Shown in pieces: positions 41,506-50,450 of a stretch of DNA of 64,000 bases. Position 1 is the stretch's first letter, and the number at the start of each line of letters is the position of its first letter. The translations under genes were made by a program, and so were the position numbers. Where the stretch lies: assembly GCF_002109495.1 (NCBI RefSeq), contig NZ_LVJN01000019.1, forward strand, positions 434,001 to 498,000, written 5' to 3'. The DNA is from Magnetofaba australis IT-1. GTDB taxonomy: Bacteria; Pseudomonadota; Magnetococcia; Magnetococcales; Magnetococcaceae. Under the pieces are notes generated by a model. The model searched no databases. It was given only the letters and a program-made list of their open reading frames with translations, and had not been told where the DNA came from.

Positions 41506-42945
41506 ATGAAAATTCTACATGTGGCCTCGGAGCTGCGACCCATTTCGCAGACGGGTGGATTGGGCGATGTGGCCGCGGCGCTGCCGCAAGCGCAGCGCGC
41601 CAGCGGGTTGGACGCGCAGGTGATGACGCCCGCTTATTCGGGGGTGTTGGAGAAGGTCAAAATTGATGGAAACCCCATAGAACTTGGGGATTTGCTCGGT
41701 TGCGGGCCGGTCCAATTGCTGCGTGGCCAACTGAGTGAACAGGGTGTTCCGTTGTGGTTGGTGGATTGTCCGGCGCTGTTCGATCGGGAGGGGGGGCCTT
41801 ATCTGGACGCCGAGGGGGAAGCCTGGCTGGATAACGCTCTGCGCTTCGCAGCGTTGTCACTGTGTGCGGCGATGCTGGCCGAGAGCGGCGGCATGCTGGG
41901 GTGGAAGCCCGATGTGGTCCACGCCCACGATTGGCAGGCAGGGTTGGTCGCGCCCTATCTGAACGTGCGCAATCCGAATATTCCCACCGTATTCACCATT
42001 CACAATCTGCAATACCAGGGGTGCTTTGAAGCGGACTGGCTGGAGAAGTTGAATCTGCCCTCGTCGCTGTTTGGCGTGCATGGGTTGGAATTCCATGGCG
42101 AACTCTCCTTCCTCAAGGGGGGGCTCTACTACAGCCATGCGCTCACCACCGTGAGCCCCACTTACGCTGATGAGATCCGCACCGCCGCCTTCGGCCATGG
42201 GCTGGAGGGGCTGCTTACCGCTCGTAGTCACGCCTTGACCGGCATCCTCAACGGCATCGATATGGCCCAGTGGGATCCGCAAACCGACCCGCATATCGCC
42301 GCCCCCTTCAGCGCCGGGGATCTGGCGGGCAAGGCCGCCTGCAAGGCGGATATCCAAGCCCACTTTGGTCTGGATCAACGCGCCGCTGCGCCGCTGCTGG
42401 GCGTTGTGAGCCGTCTGGCGCAGCAGAAGGGGCTGGATATGCTGCCGCCGTTGGTTCCGGCGCTGATCGCGCGCGGGGCGCAACTGGTGGTGTTGGGAAC
42501 CGGCGAGGCGGAGCTGGAGACCGCGTACCGCAGCCTGGCTGAAGCCCATCCCGGCGCGGTGGCGGCGCACATCGGCTATGACAACGCGCTCTCCCATCGC
42601 ATTCAGGCGGGGGTGGATATGCTGCTGATCCCCTCGCGCTTTGAACCCTGCGGGCTGACCCAGATGTACGCCATGCGCTACGGAACTCTGCCGGTGGCGC
42701 GGCGCACCGGCGGGCTGGCAGACTCCATTGTCGACTGGTCCGCTCCCGAGCCCACTGGCTTTCTGTTCGACACCCCCGGCATGCCGGGGTTGAAAGTCGC
42801 GTTGCACCGGGGGTTGGACGCCTATTACGACCAGCAGGAGGCGTGGCGCGCGGCGCAACGGCGCGCCATGGGGCTGGATCTGAGCTGGCAAAACGCCGCC
42901 ACGGCGTATGCGGCGCTTTACGCCCGTCTGTTGCAGGGTGCATAA
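41506..42945 (+). CDS. glgA: Glycogen synthase (ADP-glucose type, GT5) with Lys15-to-Gln substitution
   Basis: A 479-residue GT5 glycosyltransferase that extends alpha-1,4-glucan from ADP-glucose. The start MKILHVASELRPISQTGGLGDV aligns with the KxGGL substrate-binding motif, but residue 15 is Gln where E. coli and most GlgA proteins have Lys. HDWQAGLVAPYL, FTIHNLQYQG, the second-domain VSRLAQQKGLDMLPP, and the catalytic Glu region SRFEPCGLTQMYAMRYGTLPVARRTGGLADSI are intact. ATG 41506 fits the family; no strong ribosome site was seen. It heads the run glgA-glgP-glgX-malQ. The Gln may weaken ADP-glucose binding, or the enzyme may use a compensating residue. Confidence 0.95.
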   Translation: MKILHVASELRPISQTGGLGDVAAALPQAQRASGLDAQVMTPAYSGVLEKVKIDGNPIELGDLLGCGPVQLLRGQLSEQGVPLWLVDCPALFDREGGPYLDAEGEAWLDNALRFAALSLCAAMLAESGGMLGWKPDVVHAHDWQAGLVAPYLNVRNPNIPTVFTIHNLQYQGCFEADWLEKLNLPSSLFGVHGLEFHGELSFLKGGLYYSHALTTVSPTYADEIRTAAFGHGLEGLLTARSHALTGILNGIDMAQWDPQTDPHIAAPFSAGDLAGKAACKADIQAHFGLDQRAAAPLLGVVSRLAQQKGLDMLPPLVPALIARGAQLVVLGTGEAELETAYRSLAEAHPGAVAAHIGYDNALSHRIQAGVDMLLIPSRFEPCGLTQMYAMRYGTLPVARRTGGLADSIVDWSAPEPTGFLFDTPGMPGLKVALHRGLDAYYDQQEAWRAAQRRAMGLDLSWQNAATAYAALYARLLQGA

Positions 42946-43077
42946 TGCCGCCCAACCCCTTATGGGCGCGCGGCAATGTTTTTTGTCACGCGGTCGTCGC
43001 ATAGGGTCGCTACCCTCACGTGGCGTCACAATGACAATAACCAAAAAAATTAGCCCGTCGGCGTCCAGGAGAGTGCA

Positions 43078-45564
43078 ATGAGTCGAATCCACTGTGTCGG
43101 CGATACGGTTCCCTCACGGCTCAGTTCGTGGGAGGTGGCCAACCTCAAGAGCCGTCTGATCAACACCATGATCCACGCCGTGGGCGAGGACCCGGACGGC
43201 GCCGACGCCAATGACTGGTATTACGCGGTGGCGTTCCTGGTGCGCGGGATGCTCAGCGAACAGTACATCAAGCTCGAGCGCGAACAGAGTCGTCAGCAGG
43301 TGCGCCGCGCCTACTACCTCTCCATGGAGTTCCTCATCGGTCGCCAACTCACCGCCAACCTGCTGGCGTTGGATATGGTCGAGCCCATCAGCGCCTGTCT
43401 GGAGGAGCTGGGGCACAGCTATGAGGCGGTGCGCAACTGTGAGTTCGACGCCGCCCTGGGCAACGGCGGTCTGGGACGTCTGGCCGCCTGCATCCTCGAC
43501 GGCCTGGCCACCCACGGCTATCCCGGTTACGGCTACTGCCTGCGCTATGAGTTCGGCATGTTTCACCAGCGCATCGAGAATGGCCAGCAGGTGGAGCAGC
43601 CGGAGAACTGGCTGCGTTTCGGCAACCCGTGGGAGTTGGAGCGCCACAACGCCCACTATCCCATCCGCTTTCATGGCCGCCTGATCAAACACGCCGAAGG
43701 CTCCGCCAACGAAACCGTGATGTGGGTGGAGACCGACGATCTGGTGGCCATGGGTTCGGATATGCCCATGACCGGTTTCCGCACCCCGGCCATGGTCAAT
43801 CTGCGCCTGTGGAACGCCCGCTCCGGGGCCGACTTCAATCTGGACTACTTCAACGAAGGCGACTTCATGGCGGCGGTCAAGGACAAGACCGTCTCTGAAA
43901 ACCTTACCAAGGTGCTCTACCCCAACGACGCCAATGAGCGCGGCCAGGAGCTGCGTCTGAAGCAGGAGTACTTCTTCGTCTCCGCCTCGGTGCAGGATAT
44001 CGTCTCGCGCTATCTGAGCGAAAACGGCGATATCCGCAATCTGCCGCAGAAGGTGGTGATCCACCTCAACGACACCCACCCGTCGCTGGCCATCCCCGAG
44101 TTGCTGCGTCTGCTCATCGACGAGTATCGTCTGGGCAAGGAGGAGGCGTGGGAGGTGGCGTCGCAGACCTTCACCTACACCAACCACACCCTGCTGCCCG
44201 AGGCGCTGGAGACCTGGTCGGTGGATCTGCTCTCGCGGGTGCTGCCGCGCCATCTGGACCTGATCTATAAAATCAACCATCGTCACCTCAAAGCGGTGAT
44301 GAGCAACTTCCCCGACGATCAGGGCATGCTCAACCGCCTGTCGCTCATTGACGACGGCTCCCAGCGCATCCGCATGGGCTGGCTGTCGGTGGTGGGCAGC
44401 ACCCGGGTCAACGGCGTGGCCAAACTGCACTCGGACCTACTCAAGGCGGGGGTGTTCAAACCGTTCCATCAGATGTACCCGGAGCGCTTCGTCAACGTCA
44501 CCAACGGCGTCACCCAGCGCCGCTGGCTGCTGCAGTCCAACCCCGGGCTGGCGTCGCTGATCACCAGTCGCATCGGTCCGCGCTGGACCACCGACCTGGA
44601 GCGTCTCAAGGAGCTGGAGTCGGCGGTGGACGACGCCGAGTTCATGGCCCAATTCGCCGCTGTCAAGCGCGACAACAAAGCGCGCTTGGCCGAACGCATC
44701 GGCGAGCTGCTGGATATGACGCTGGATCCCAGCGCGCTGTTTGACGTGCAGGTCAAACGCATCCACGAATACAAGCGGCAACTGCTCAATCTGCTGTCGG
44801 TGATCGCCCACTACAACCGCATCAAAGAGGGGCGCGCCGTCAATCCGGTCCCCCGCGTGAGCATCTTCGCCGGCAAGGCCGCGCCGGGCTACTACATGGC
44901 CAAACTGATCATTCGTCTGATCAATGACGTGGCCAAAACCATCAACGCCGACCCGCAGACCCGCGATCTGATGCGGGTGGCGTTCATCCCCAACTACAAC
45001 GTCTCCGAGGCGGGCTTCATCTTCCCCGGCAGCGATCTGTCCGAACAGATCTCTACGGCGGGCACCGAGGCTTCAGGCACCGGCAATATGAAGTTCGCCC
45101 TGAATGGCGCGCTCACCATCGGCACCCTCGACGGCGCCAATATCGAGATCCGCGAAGCGGTGGGGGCGGAGAACTTCTTCAAGTTTGGTCTGGAGACCCC
45201 GGAGGTGGAGGCGTTGCGCGCCAAGGGTTACGACCCCAACGTCTACATCAACCAGAACGCCGAGCTGGGCCATGTGATGGAGCAGTTGCGCAACGGCTAC
45301 TTCACCGGCGGCGATCACGACCGCTACCGCGATATCGTCAACACCCTGACCCATGGCGACCACTACCTGGTGATGGCGGACTTCTCCTCCTACATGAAGT
45401 CGCTGGAGGAGGTGGACGCGCTCTATCGTCAGCCTGAGGAGTGGAGTCGGCGGGCGATGTTCAACGTCGCCCGCGTGGGCGGCTTCTCCATCGACCGCAC
45501 GGTGCACACCTATGCGCGCGAAATCTGGGGACTCAAACCGCTGTTCCGCGAGCGCCGCGCCTGA
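43078..45564 (+). CDS. glgP: Glycogen/starch phosphorylase (GT35)
   Basis: An 828-residue pyridoxal-phosphate enzyme that releases glucose-1-phosphate from alpha-1,4-glucan ends. It has YYLSMEFLIGRQL, NGGLGRLAACILDGLATHGYPGYGYCLRYEFGMF, HLNDTHPSLAIPELLRLL, FTYTNHTLLPEALETW, and the C-terminal EASGTGNMKFALNGALTIGTLDGANIE that contains the PLP lysine. GGAGAG lies five bases before ATG 43078. The length is standard. It sits 132 bases after glgA and before the debranching and transferase genes, as expected for glycogen breakdown. Confidence 0.97.
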   Translation: MSRIHCVGDTVPSRLSSWEVANLKSRLINTMIHAVGEDPDGADANDWYYAVAFLVRGMLSEQYIKLEREQSRQQVRRAYYLSMEFLIGRQLTANLLALDMVEPISACLEELGHSYEAVRNCEFDAALGNGGLGRLAACILDGLATHGYPGYGYCLRYEFGMFHQRIENGQQVEQPENWLRFGNPWELERHNAHYPIRFHGRLIKHAEGSANETVMWVETDDLVAMGSDMPMTGFRTPAMVNLRLWNARSGADFNLDYFNEGDFMAAVKDKTVSENLTKVLYPNDANERGQELRLKQEYFFVSASVQDIVSRYLSENGDIRNLPQKVVIHLNDTHPSLAIPELLRLLIDEYRLGKEEAWEVASQTFTYTNHTLLPEALETWSVDLLSRVLPRHLDLIYKINHRHLKAVMSNFPDDQGMLNRLSLIDDGSQRIRMGWLSVVGSTRVNGVAKLHSDLLKAGVFKPFHQMYPERFVNVTNGVTQRRWLLQSNPGLASLITSRIGPRWTTDLERLKELESAVDDAEFMAQFAAVKRDNKARLAERIGELLDMTLDPSALFDVQVKRIHEYKRQLLNLLSVIAHYNRIKEGRAVNPVPRVSIFAGKAAPGYYMAKLIIRLINDVAKTINADPQTRDLMRVAFIPNYNVSEAGFIFPGSDLSEQISTAGTEASGTGNMKFALNGALTIGTLDGANIEIREAVGAENFFKFGLETPEVEALRAKGYDPNVYINQNAELGHVMEQLRNGYFTGGDHDRYRDIVNTLTHGDHYLVMADFSSYMKSLEEVDALYRQPEEWSRRAMFNVARVGGFSIDRTVHTYAREIWGLKPLFRERRA

Positions 45565-45680
45565 TCGGCGTAAGACGCGCGCCGAGTGAGAGTGAGTATC
45601 TGAATGTTGGACCCTGTTGTTTTGATTGATCGTTGGTCGCGTTTCGGCGTGGCGTTGATGCTTTTGCGACGGAGCGGCGC

Positions 45681-47831
45681 ATGAGTCACGGCGCCATGCG
45701 TTTATGGCCGGGACGTCCATCGCCCTTGGGGGCGACGTGGGATGGCCAGGGGGTCAACTTCGCCCTCTATTCGGAGAATGCCGAGAAGGTCGAGTTGTGC
45801 CTGTTCGATGAGAGCGGCGCGCGTGAGATCCATCGTCTGACATTGGGCGAGCATACCCACAGCGTGTGGCACGGCTATCTGCCCGATGTGCGTCCGGGGC
45901 AGATCTACGGCTATCGGGTCTACGGCCCCTATGCGCCCGAGCAAGGGCATCGCTTCAACCACCACAAGCTGTTGATGGACCCCTACGCCAAAGCGCTGCG
46001 CGGGGAGCTGCACTGGCGCCCGGAGATCTTCGGTTATCAGTTGGAGAATGAGGAGGAGGGCGATCTGTCGTTCGACACCCGCGACAGCGCCCCGTTCGTG
46101 CCCAAGAGTCAGGTGACCCACGACGCCTTCCCATGGGGCGATGACCGTCCGCCACAGCATCGCTGGACCGACACCATTCTGTATGAACTGCATGTGCGTG
46201 GTTTCACCAAGCGCCGGGTGGATATCGATGAACCGCTGCGCGGCTACTGCGTGGGGCTGCACCAGGAGCCGGTGGTGGAGTATCTCACCGATCTGGGGGT
46301 GACAACCCTGGAACTGCTGCCGATGCACGCCTTTTTGGACGAACCGCATCTGGCCGCCAATGGTTTGACCAACTACTGGGGCTATAATCCCATCAACTTC
46401 TTCACCCCGGAGCCGCGCTATCTGGCCTCCGGCGAGCCCGATGAGTTTCGCGCCATGGTGCAGGCGCTGCACCGCGCCGGATTGGAGGTGGTGCTGGATG
46501 TGGTCTACAACCACACCGCCGAGGGCAACCAGCGTGGCCCCACACTCTGCTATCGCGGCATCGACAACGCCTCCTACTACCATCTGCGGCCGGATAATCC
46601 CCGCTATTACGACAACTTCAGCGGCTGTGGCAATGCGCTCAAACTCAGCAACCCCGGCGTGTTGCAACTGGTGATGGACTCCCTGCGCTACTGGGTGGGG
46701 CAGATGCGCGTGGATGGTTTCCGTTTTGACCTGGCCACCTCGCTGGCGCGGGTGGATGGCGGCGGGGTGGATATGAATGCGCCGTTCCTGGAAACGGTGC
46801 GACAGGATCCTCTTCTGAGCGGCGTTAAGCTGATATCCGAACCGTGGGATATCGGCCCGGGCGGCTACCGGTTGGGCGGCTTTCCCGGCGGCTGGGCCGA
46901 GTGGAACGATCGTTATCGCAACTGTCTGCGCGGGTTCTGGCGCGGCGACGGCGGCGGCGTGGGCGAGATCGCCACCCGCTTGACCGGCTCCAGCGATCTG
47001 TTCGGCCATCACGGGCGGCGCCCCTGGGCCAGCATCAACTTCGTCACCGCCCACGACGGTTTCAGTCTGCGCGATCTGGTCAGCTACAACCACAAGCACA
47101 ATCTGGCCAATGGCGAAGAGAATCGTGACGGCTCCGATCACAATCTGAGCTGGAACTGCGGCGTCGAGGGGGAGACCGACGACGCCCAGATCAACGAACT
47201 GCGTTGGCGGCAGATGCGCAATCTGATCGGCTCGCTGCTGCTCTCCCAGGGCACGCCGATGCTGCTGGCGGGGGATGAGCTGGCCTGCACCCGCCAGGGC
47301 AACAACAACCCCTACTGCCAGGATAATGAGCTCAACTGGATCGACTGGGATCAGCTGGATGACGAGCGCTTGGCGCTGCGGGATTTCGTCAAATGGGTGA
47401 TCCGCGTGCGTATGGCGCATAAGGGCTTTAGGCGTCGGCGCTTTTTCACCGGAGAGCCGCGCCCCGATGGCGACGGCAAGGATATTGCCTGGCTCAAGTG
47501 CGAAGGCAAGGAGCTCACCGACGTCGATTGGCGGGATCCGGAGCGGCGATCTCTGGGGTTTTTGCTGTGCAGCGAAACCGGCGGGCGTGATTTGACTGAC
47601 GACGGCAAGCCTGAGCCCGATGACGCCATTCTGGTCATCGCCAACGCCCAGGATGAACCGATCAATTTTCAACTGCCCTGTGAGCCGGGGCAGGCGTGGC
47701 GCACCTTGATCAACACCGCCGAGCCGCAGCGCAGGAAGCGTGGTTCGTCGGTGGAGGTGGGGGAGTATGTGGTGCGTGAGCGGACGTTGGCGGTATTGAT
47801 TTTGGAGCCGTTGGTCCCCGTTAAAGGGTGA
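45681..47831 (+). CDS. glgX: Glycogen debranching enzyme GlgX (isoamylase-type, GH13)
   Basis: A 716-residue GH13 enzyme that hydrolyses alpha-1,6 branches left by phosphorylase. The N-terminal CBM48 domain (PLGATWDGQGVNFALYSENAEKVELCLFD) is followed by the barrel with ELHVRGFTKR, VLDVVYNHTAEGN, the nucleophile region DGFRFDLATSLAR, the acid ISEPWDIG and FVTAHDGFSLRDLVSYN. ATG 45681 has GGAG six bases ahead and starts right before the CBM48 domain; the frame to 45633 is an unneeded extension. malQ begins 30 bases downstream. Confidence 0.96.
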   Translation: MSHGAMRLWPGRPSPLGATWDGQGVNFALYSENAEKVELCLFDESGAREIHRLTLGEHTHSVWHGYLPDVRPGQIYGYRVYGPYAPEQGHRFNHHKLLMDPYAKALRGELHWRPEIFGYQLENEEEGDLSFDTRDSAPFVPKSQVTHDAFPWGDDRPPQHRWTDTILYELHVRGFTKRRVDIDEPLRGYCVGLHQEPVVEYLTDLGVTTLELLPMHAFLDEPHLAANGLTNYWGYNPINFFTPEPRYLASGEPDEFRAMVQALHRAGLEVVLDVVYNHTAEGNQRGPTLCYRGIDNASYYHLRPDNPRYYDNFSGCGNALKLSNPGVLQLVMDSLRYWVGQMRVDGFRFDLATSLARVDGGGVDMNAPFLETVRQDPLLSGVKLISEPWDIGPGGYRLGGFPGGWAEWNDRYRNCLRGFWRGDGGGVGEIATRLTGSSDLFGHHGRRPWASINFVTAHDGFSLRDLVSYNHKHNLANGEENRDGSDHNLSWNCGVEGETDDAQINELRWRQMRNLIGSLLLSQGTPMLLAGDELACTRQGNNNPYCQDNELNWIDWDQLDDERLALRDFVKWVIRVRMAHKGFRRRRFFTGEPRPDGDGKDIAWLKCEGKELTDVDWRDPERRSLGFLLCSETGGRDLTDDGKPEPDDAILVIANAQDEPINFQLPCEPGQAWRTLINTAEPQRRKRGSSVEVGEYVVRERTLAVLILEPLVPVKG

Positions 47832-47861
47832 TGCGGCGAAGCTCTAACCAGGAGAGAGCGC

Positions 47862-50144
47862 GTGAAGGGCGGAAACGGGGCGGTGATGGGTGCGGCGCAA
47901 ACGGAAGCGGCTTCACGCGAGCAATTGATGGCGCTGGCGGAGGCGGCGGGGGTGCAGACGCGCTACTGGTTGGCCGACGGCACGCAGATGGATCCGCCCG
48001 GCGCCACGTTTACGGCGATTCTGGCGGCGCTGGACCTGCCAGCGGACACCCGGCGCGACGCCGCCGCCAGTCTCAAGCGGCTGCAGCGGCGCCCGTGGCG
48101 TCCCGGCATGCCGCCAGTGCTGGTGCGCTATGAGGATCAGGTGCCGTTCGACATCCCCATCGTGTGGGATGCGGCGCGCGGGGATTCGCAGTTTCACTGG
48201 CGTTTGACCCTGGAGGATGGCCGCACCCGGGGGGCCAGTTTCCTCTTCTCCGATCTGCCCCGCGCCGAATCCATCGAAGTGGGCGGCAAGCAGTTGGAGC
48301 GTCGCCTGTTCTGGAACCATGACCATCTGCCCTGCGGCTACCACCGTTTCACCCTGTCGCTGGGGGCGGCGGCGGAGGCCGCACAGCCGGATTCGCGCAT
48401 CGATATGGCGCTGATTATCGCCCCGCGTCGCTGCTATCAGCCGCCGGTGATGCAGAACCCCGCCTGGAAGGGGTGGGGCTACGCCATTCAGCTCTATGGA
48501 TTGTGGTCGGAGAAGGGGCAAGGCATCGGCGGTTTCGGCGAGCTGGGGCGCTTGATCCGCGATGCCGCCGCCCAAGGCGCGTCGGTGATCGGCCTGAACC
48601 CGCTGCATGCGCCGCTCACCCAGACCCCGGAGCGACACAGCCCCTATTCCCCCTCCAGCCGCATCGCCCTGAATCCGCTCTATGTGGATCTGCTGGCCAC
48701 GCCGGAGAGCGATGACGCCGCGTTCCAAAAAAAGCTGGCCGAGCCCAAAATCCAAACGCAATTAAACGCTCTGAATACGGGCGATCTGGTGGATTACCCC
48801 GGCGTGATGGCGTTGAAACTGGCGCTGTTCGAACCGCTCTACGCCGCCTTCCGTCAGCGCTGCCCGGAGGCGTTGAATTTCGCTGTCCCCGCCGCTTCAG
48901 AGCGTTGCGTCGCCTTTCGCAACTTTGTGGAGGCGGGCGGCCAGCCGCTGCGTGACGTGGCGCTGTTCGAGGCGCTCTCCGAGCATTTCGCGCAACAGAA
49001 GGAGGCGGGGCCGCACCCGGCGCAGTGGCCTGGAAAGTACGCCAACCCCCGCACCGAAGCGTGCATGGAGTTCGCCGCCGCGCATGCCGAGCGGGTGGGC
49101 TTCCACCTCTACCGTTTCTGGCTGGCCGAGGAGCAGATGGCCGCTTGCGGCGTCGTCAGCAGCGAGGCGGGGCTGTCGGTGGGGCTCTATGTGGATGTGG
49201 CGCTGGGGGTGGATCCCGACGGCGCCGACCACTGGCGCATGGCCGAGAGCCATGCGGCGGGCATGCGCATCGGCGCGCCGCCCGACGCCTTCAATCCACG
49301 CGGTCAGGAGTGGGGGTTGCCGCCGCTGCATCCGGAGCGCATGAAGGCGCAGGGCTATGCGCCGTTTGTGGAGATGCTGCGGGCGAGCATGCGCTTTGCC
49401 GGGGCCTTGCGTCTGGACCACGTGATGGCGCTCAACCGCCTCTACTGGGTGCCTGAAGGGGCGTCGCCGGTGGAGGGGGCCTATGTGGCCTATCCGCAGG
49501 AGGATCTGCTGGCCATCGTGGCGCTGGAGAGTCAACGCAACGGCTGTCTGGTGATCGGCGAGGCGCTGGGCACGGTGCCTGCGGGCTTCCGCGAGCGCTT
49601 GGCTGAGGCGGGGGTGCTCTCCTATGAGTTGCTGCCGTTCGCACAGACCGGCGAGGGCAAGCCGTTGCCGCCGGAGTCCTATCCCACCTCGGCGGCGGTG
49701 TGCGCCACCACCCACGACCTGCCCACCCTGTGCGGCTGGTGGAACGGGCGCGATCTCTACTGGCGCAAGACGCTGTCGCTGTTCCCCAGCGCCGACGTGG
49801 AGCAGGCCGAGCGCAATGAGCGCATCCGCTTCCGTGGCGAGTTGCTCAATGCGTTGCGCAACTCTGGGTTCGACTTGGGCAAACTCAGCGCTGACCCGGA
49901 GAGCCCGGTGTATGACGTGGCCTTGATCGATGCGGCCCATGCGTGGTTGTCGCGCAGCGCCTCGCGCCTGTTTCTGGCGCAGTTTGAAGACCTGTTGGAG
50001 CGGCTGGAGTGCGCCAATCTGCCGGGCACAGTGGATCAGCATCCTAACTGGCGTCGGCGTCTGTCGCAGCCCGTTGAGACGCTGTGCGCCGAGGTGGAGA
50101 AGCGCGGCAGGCTGGAGCCGGTGCGCGCTGCGCGTCCAGGCTGA
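47862..50144 (+). CDS. malQ: 4-alpha-glucanotransferase (amylomaltase, GH77)
   Basis: A 760-residue GH77 enzyme with an extra N-terminal domain of about 190 residues (beta-sandwich, VRYEDQVPFDIPIVWDA), as in long bacterial MalQ proteins. The catalytic barrel has GGFGELGRLIRDAAAQGASVIGLNPLHA, SPYSPSSRIALNPLYVD, the nucleophile LRLDHVMALNRLYWVPEG, the acid VIGEALGTVP and CATTHDLPTLCGWW. It disproportionates maltodextrins produced by GlgP and GlgX. GTG 47862 has AGGAGAG upstream. It is the last gene of the glycogen run, and repeat copy C follows. No branching enzyme gene (glgB) is in the cluster. Confidence 0.94.
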   Translation: MKGGNGAVMGAAQTEAASREQLMALAEAAGVQTRYWLADGTQMDPPGATFTAILAALDLPADTRRDAAASLKRLQRRPWRPGMPPVLVRYEDQVPFDIPIVWDAARGDSQFHWRLTLEDGRTRGASFLFSDLPRAESIEVGGKQLERRLFWNHDHLPCGYHRFTLSLGAAAEAAQPDSRIDMALIIAPRRCYQPPVMQNPAWKGWGYAIQLYGLWSEKGQGIGGFGELGRLIRDAAAQGASVIGLNPLHAPLTQTPERHSPYSPSSRIALNPLYVDLLATPESDDAAFQKKLAEPKIQTQLNALNTGDLVDYPGVMALKLALFEPLYAAFRQRCPEALNFAVPAASERCVAFRNFVEAGGQPLRDVALFEALSEHFAQQKEAGPHPAQWPGKYANPRTEACMEFAAAHAERVGFHLYRFWLAEEQMAACGVVSSEAGLSVGLYVDVALGVDPDGADHWRMAESHAAGMRIGAPPDAFNPRGQEWGLPPLHPERMKAQGYAPFVEMLRASMRFAGALRLDHVMALNRLYWVPEGASPVEGAYVAYPQEDLLAIVALESQRNGCLVIGEALGTVPAGFRERLAEAGVLSYELLPFAQTGEGKPLPPESYPTSAAVCATTHDLPTLCGWWNGRDLYWRKTLSLFPSADVEQAERNERIRFRGELLNALRNSGFDLGKLSADPESPVYDVALIDAAHAWLSRSASRLFLAQFEDLLERLECANLPGTVDQHPNWRRRLSQPVETLCAEVEKRGRLEPVRAARPG

Positions 50145-50230
50145 ATACAGGGGCGCCGATCTGTTTGAAGGCGCAACCGGAAAGACGGAAAATCGCACCT
50201 TTATGACCGACAGTTTGCTCTTGCCATGCG

Positions 50231-50424
50231 AGACCAAAACTGCACAAAACGGCCAATGTTTGTGTGACGTAGATCTGGCTTGCGCTGACTATTGGCCGCC
50301 GACTGGTCGGCGGCGGGGCCTGGGGGCCGCGCCCCCAGCGGGTGTGGGCGGAGCCCACGGTGTGGCCTTTTGATGTTAGGGGAGTTTGAGGGCGCAGCCC
50401 TCAATATCTTTCATCTTCCCAAAA
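50231..50424 (+). repeat. Dispersed intergenic repeat, copy C
   Basis: The 50145-50450 gap is filled by this element. It shares ACCAAAACTGCACA, CCAATGTTTG, GTGACG and GGCCGCCGACTGGTCGGCGG with copy B, a CTGGGGG/CCCCCAG hairpin, GTGGGC-GGA-GCCCAC, GAGGGC-GCA-GCCCTC, and the final ATATCTTTCATC. Confidence 0.85.
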
Positions 50425-50450
50425 TCGCACTCTATATAGCCGGAAATCCC

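Noticed and set aside
45702-47672. 656-codon minus-strand frame over glgX
   Set aside because: Antisense of a GH13 gene with all catalytic motifs on the plus strand.
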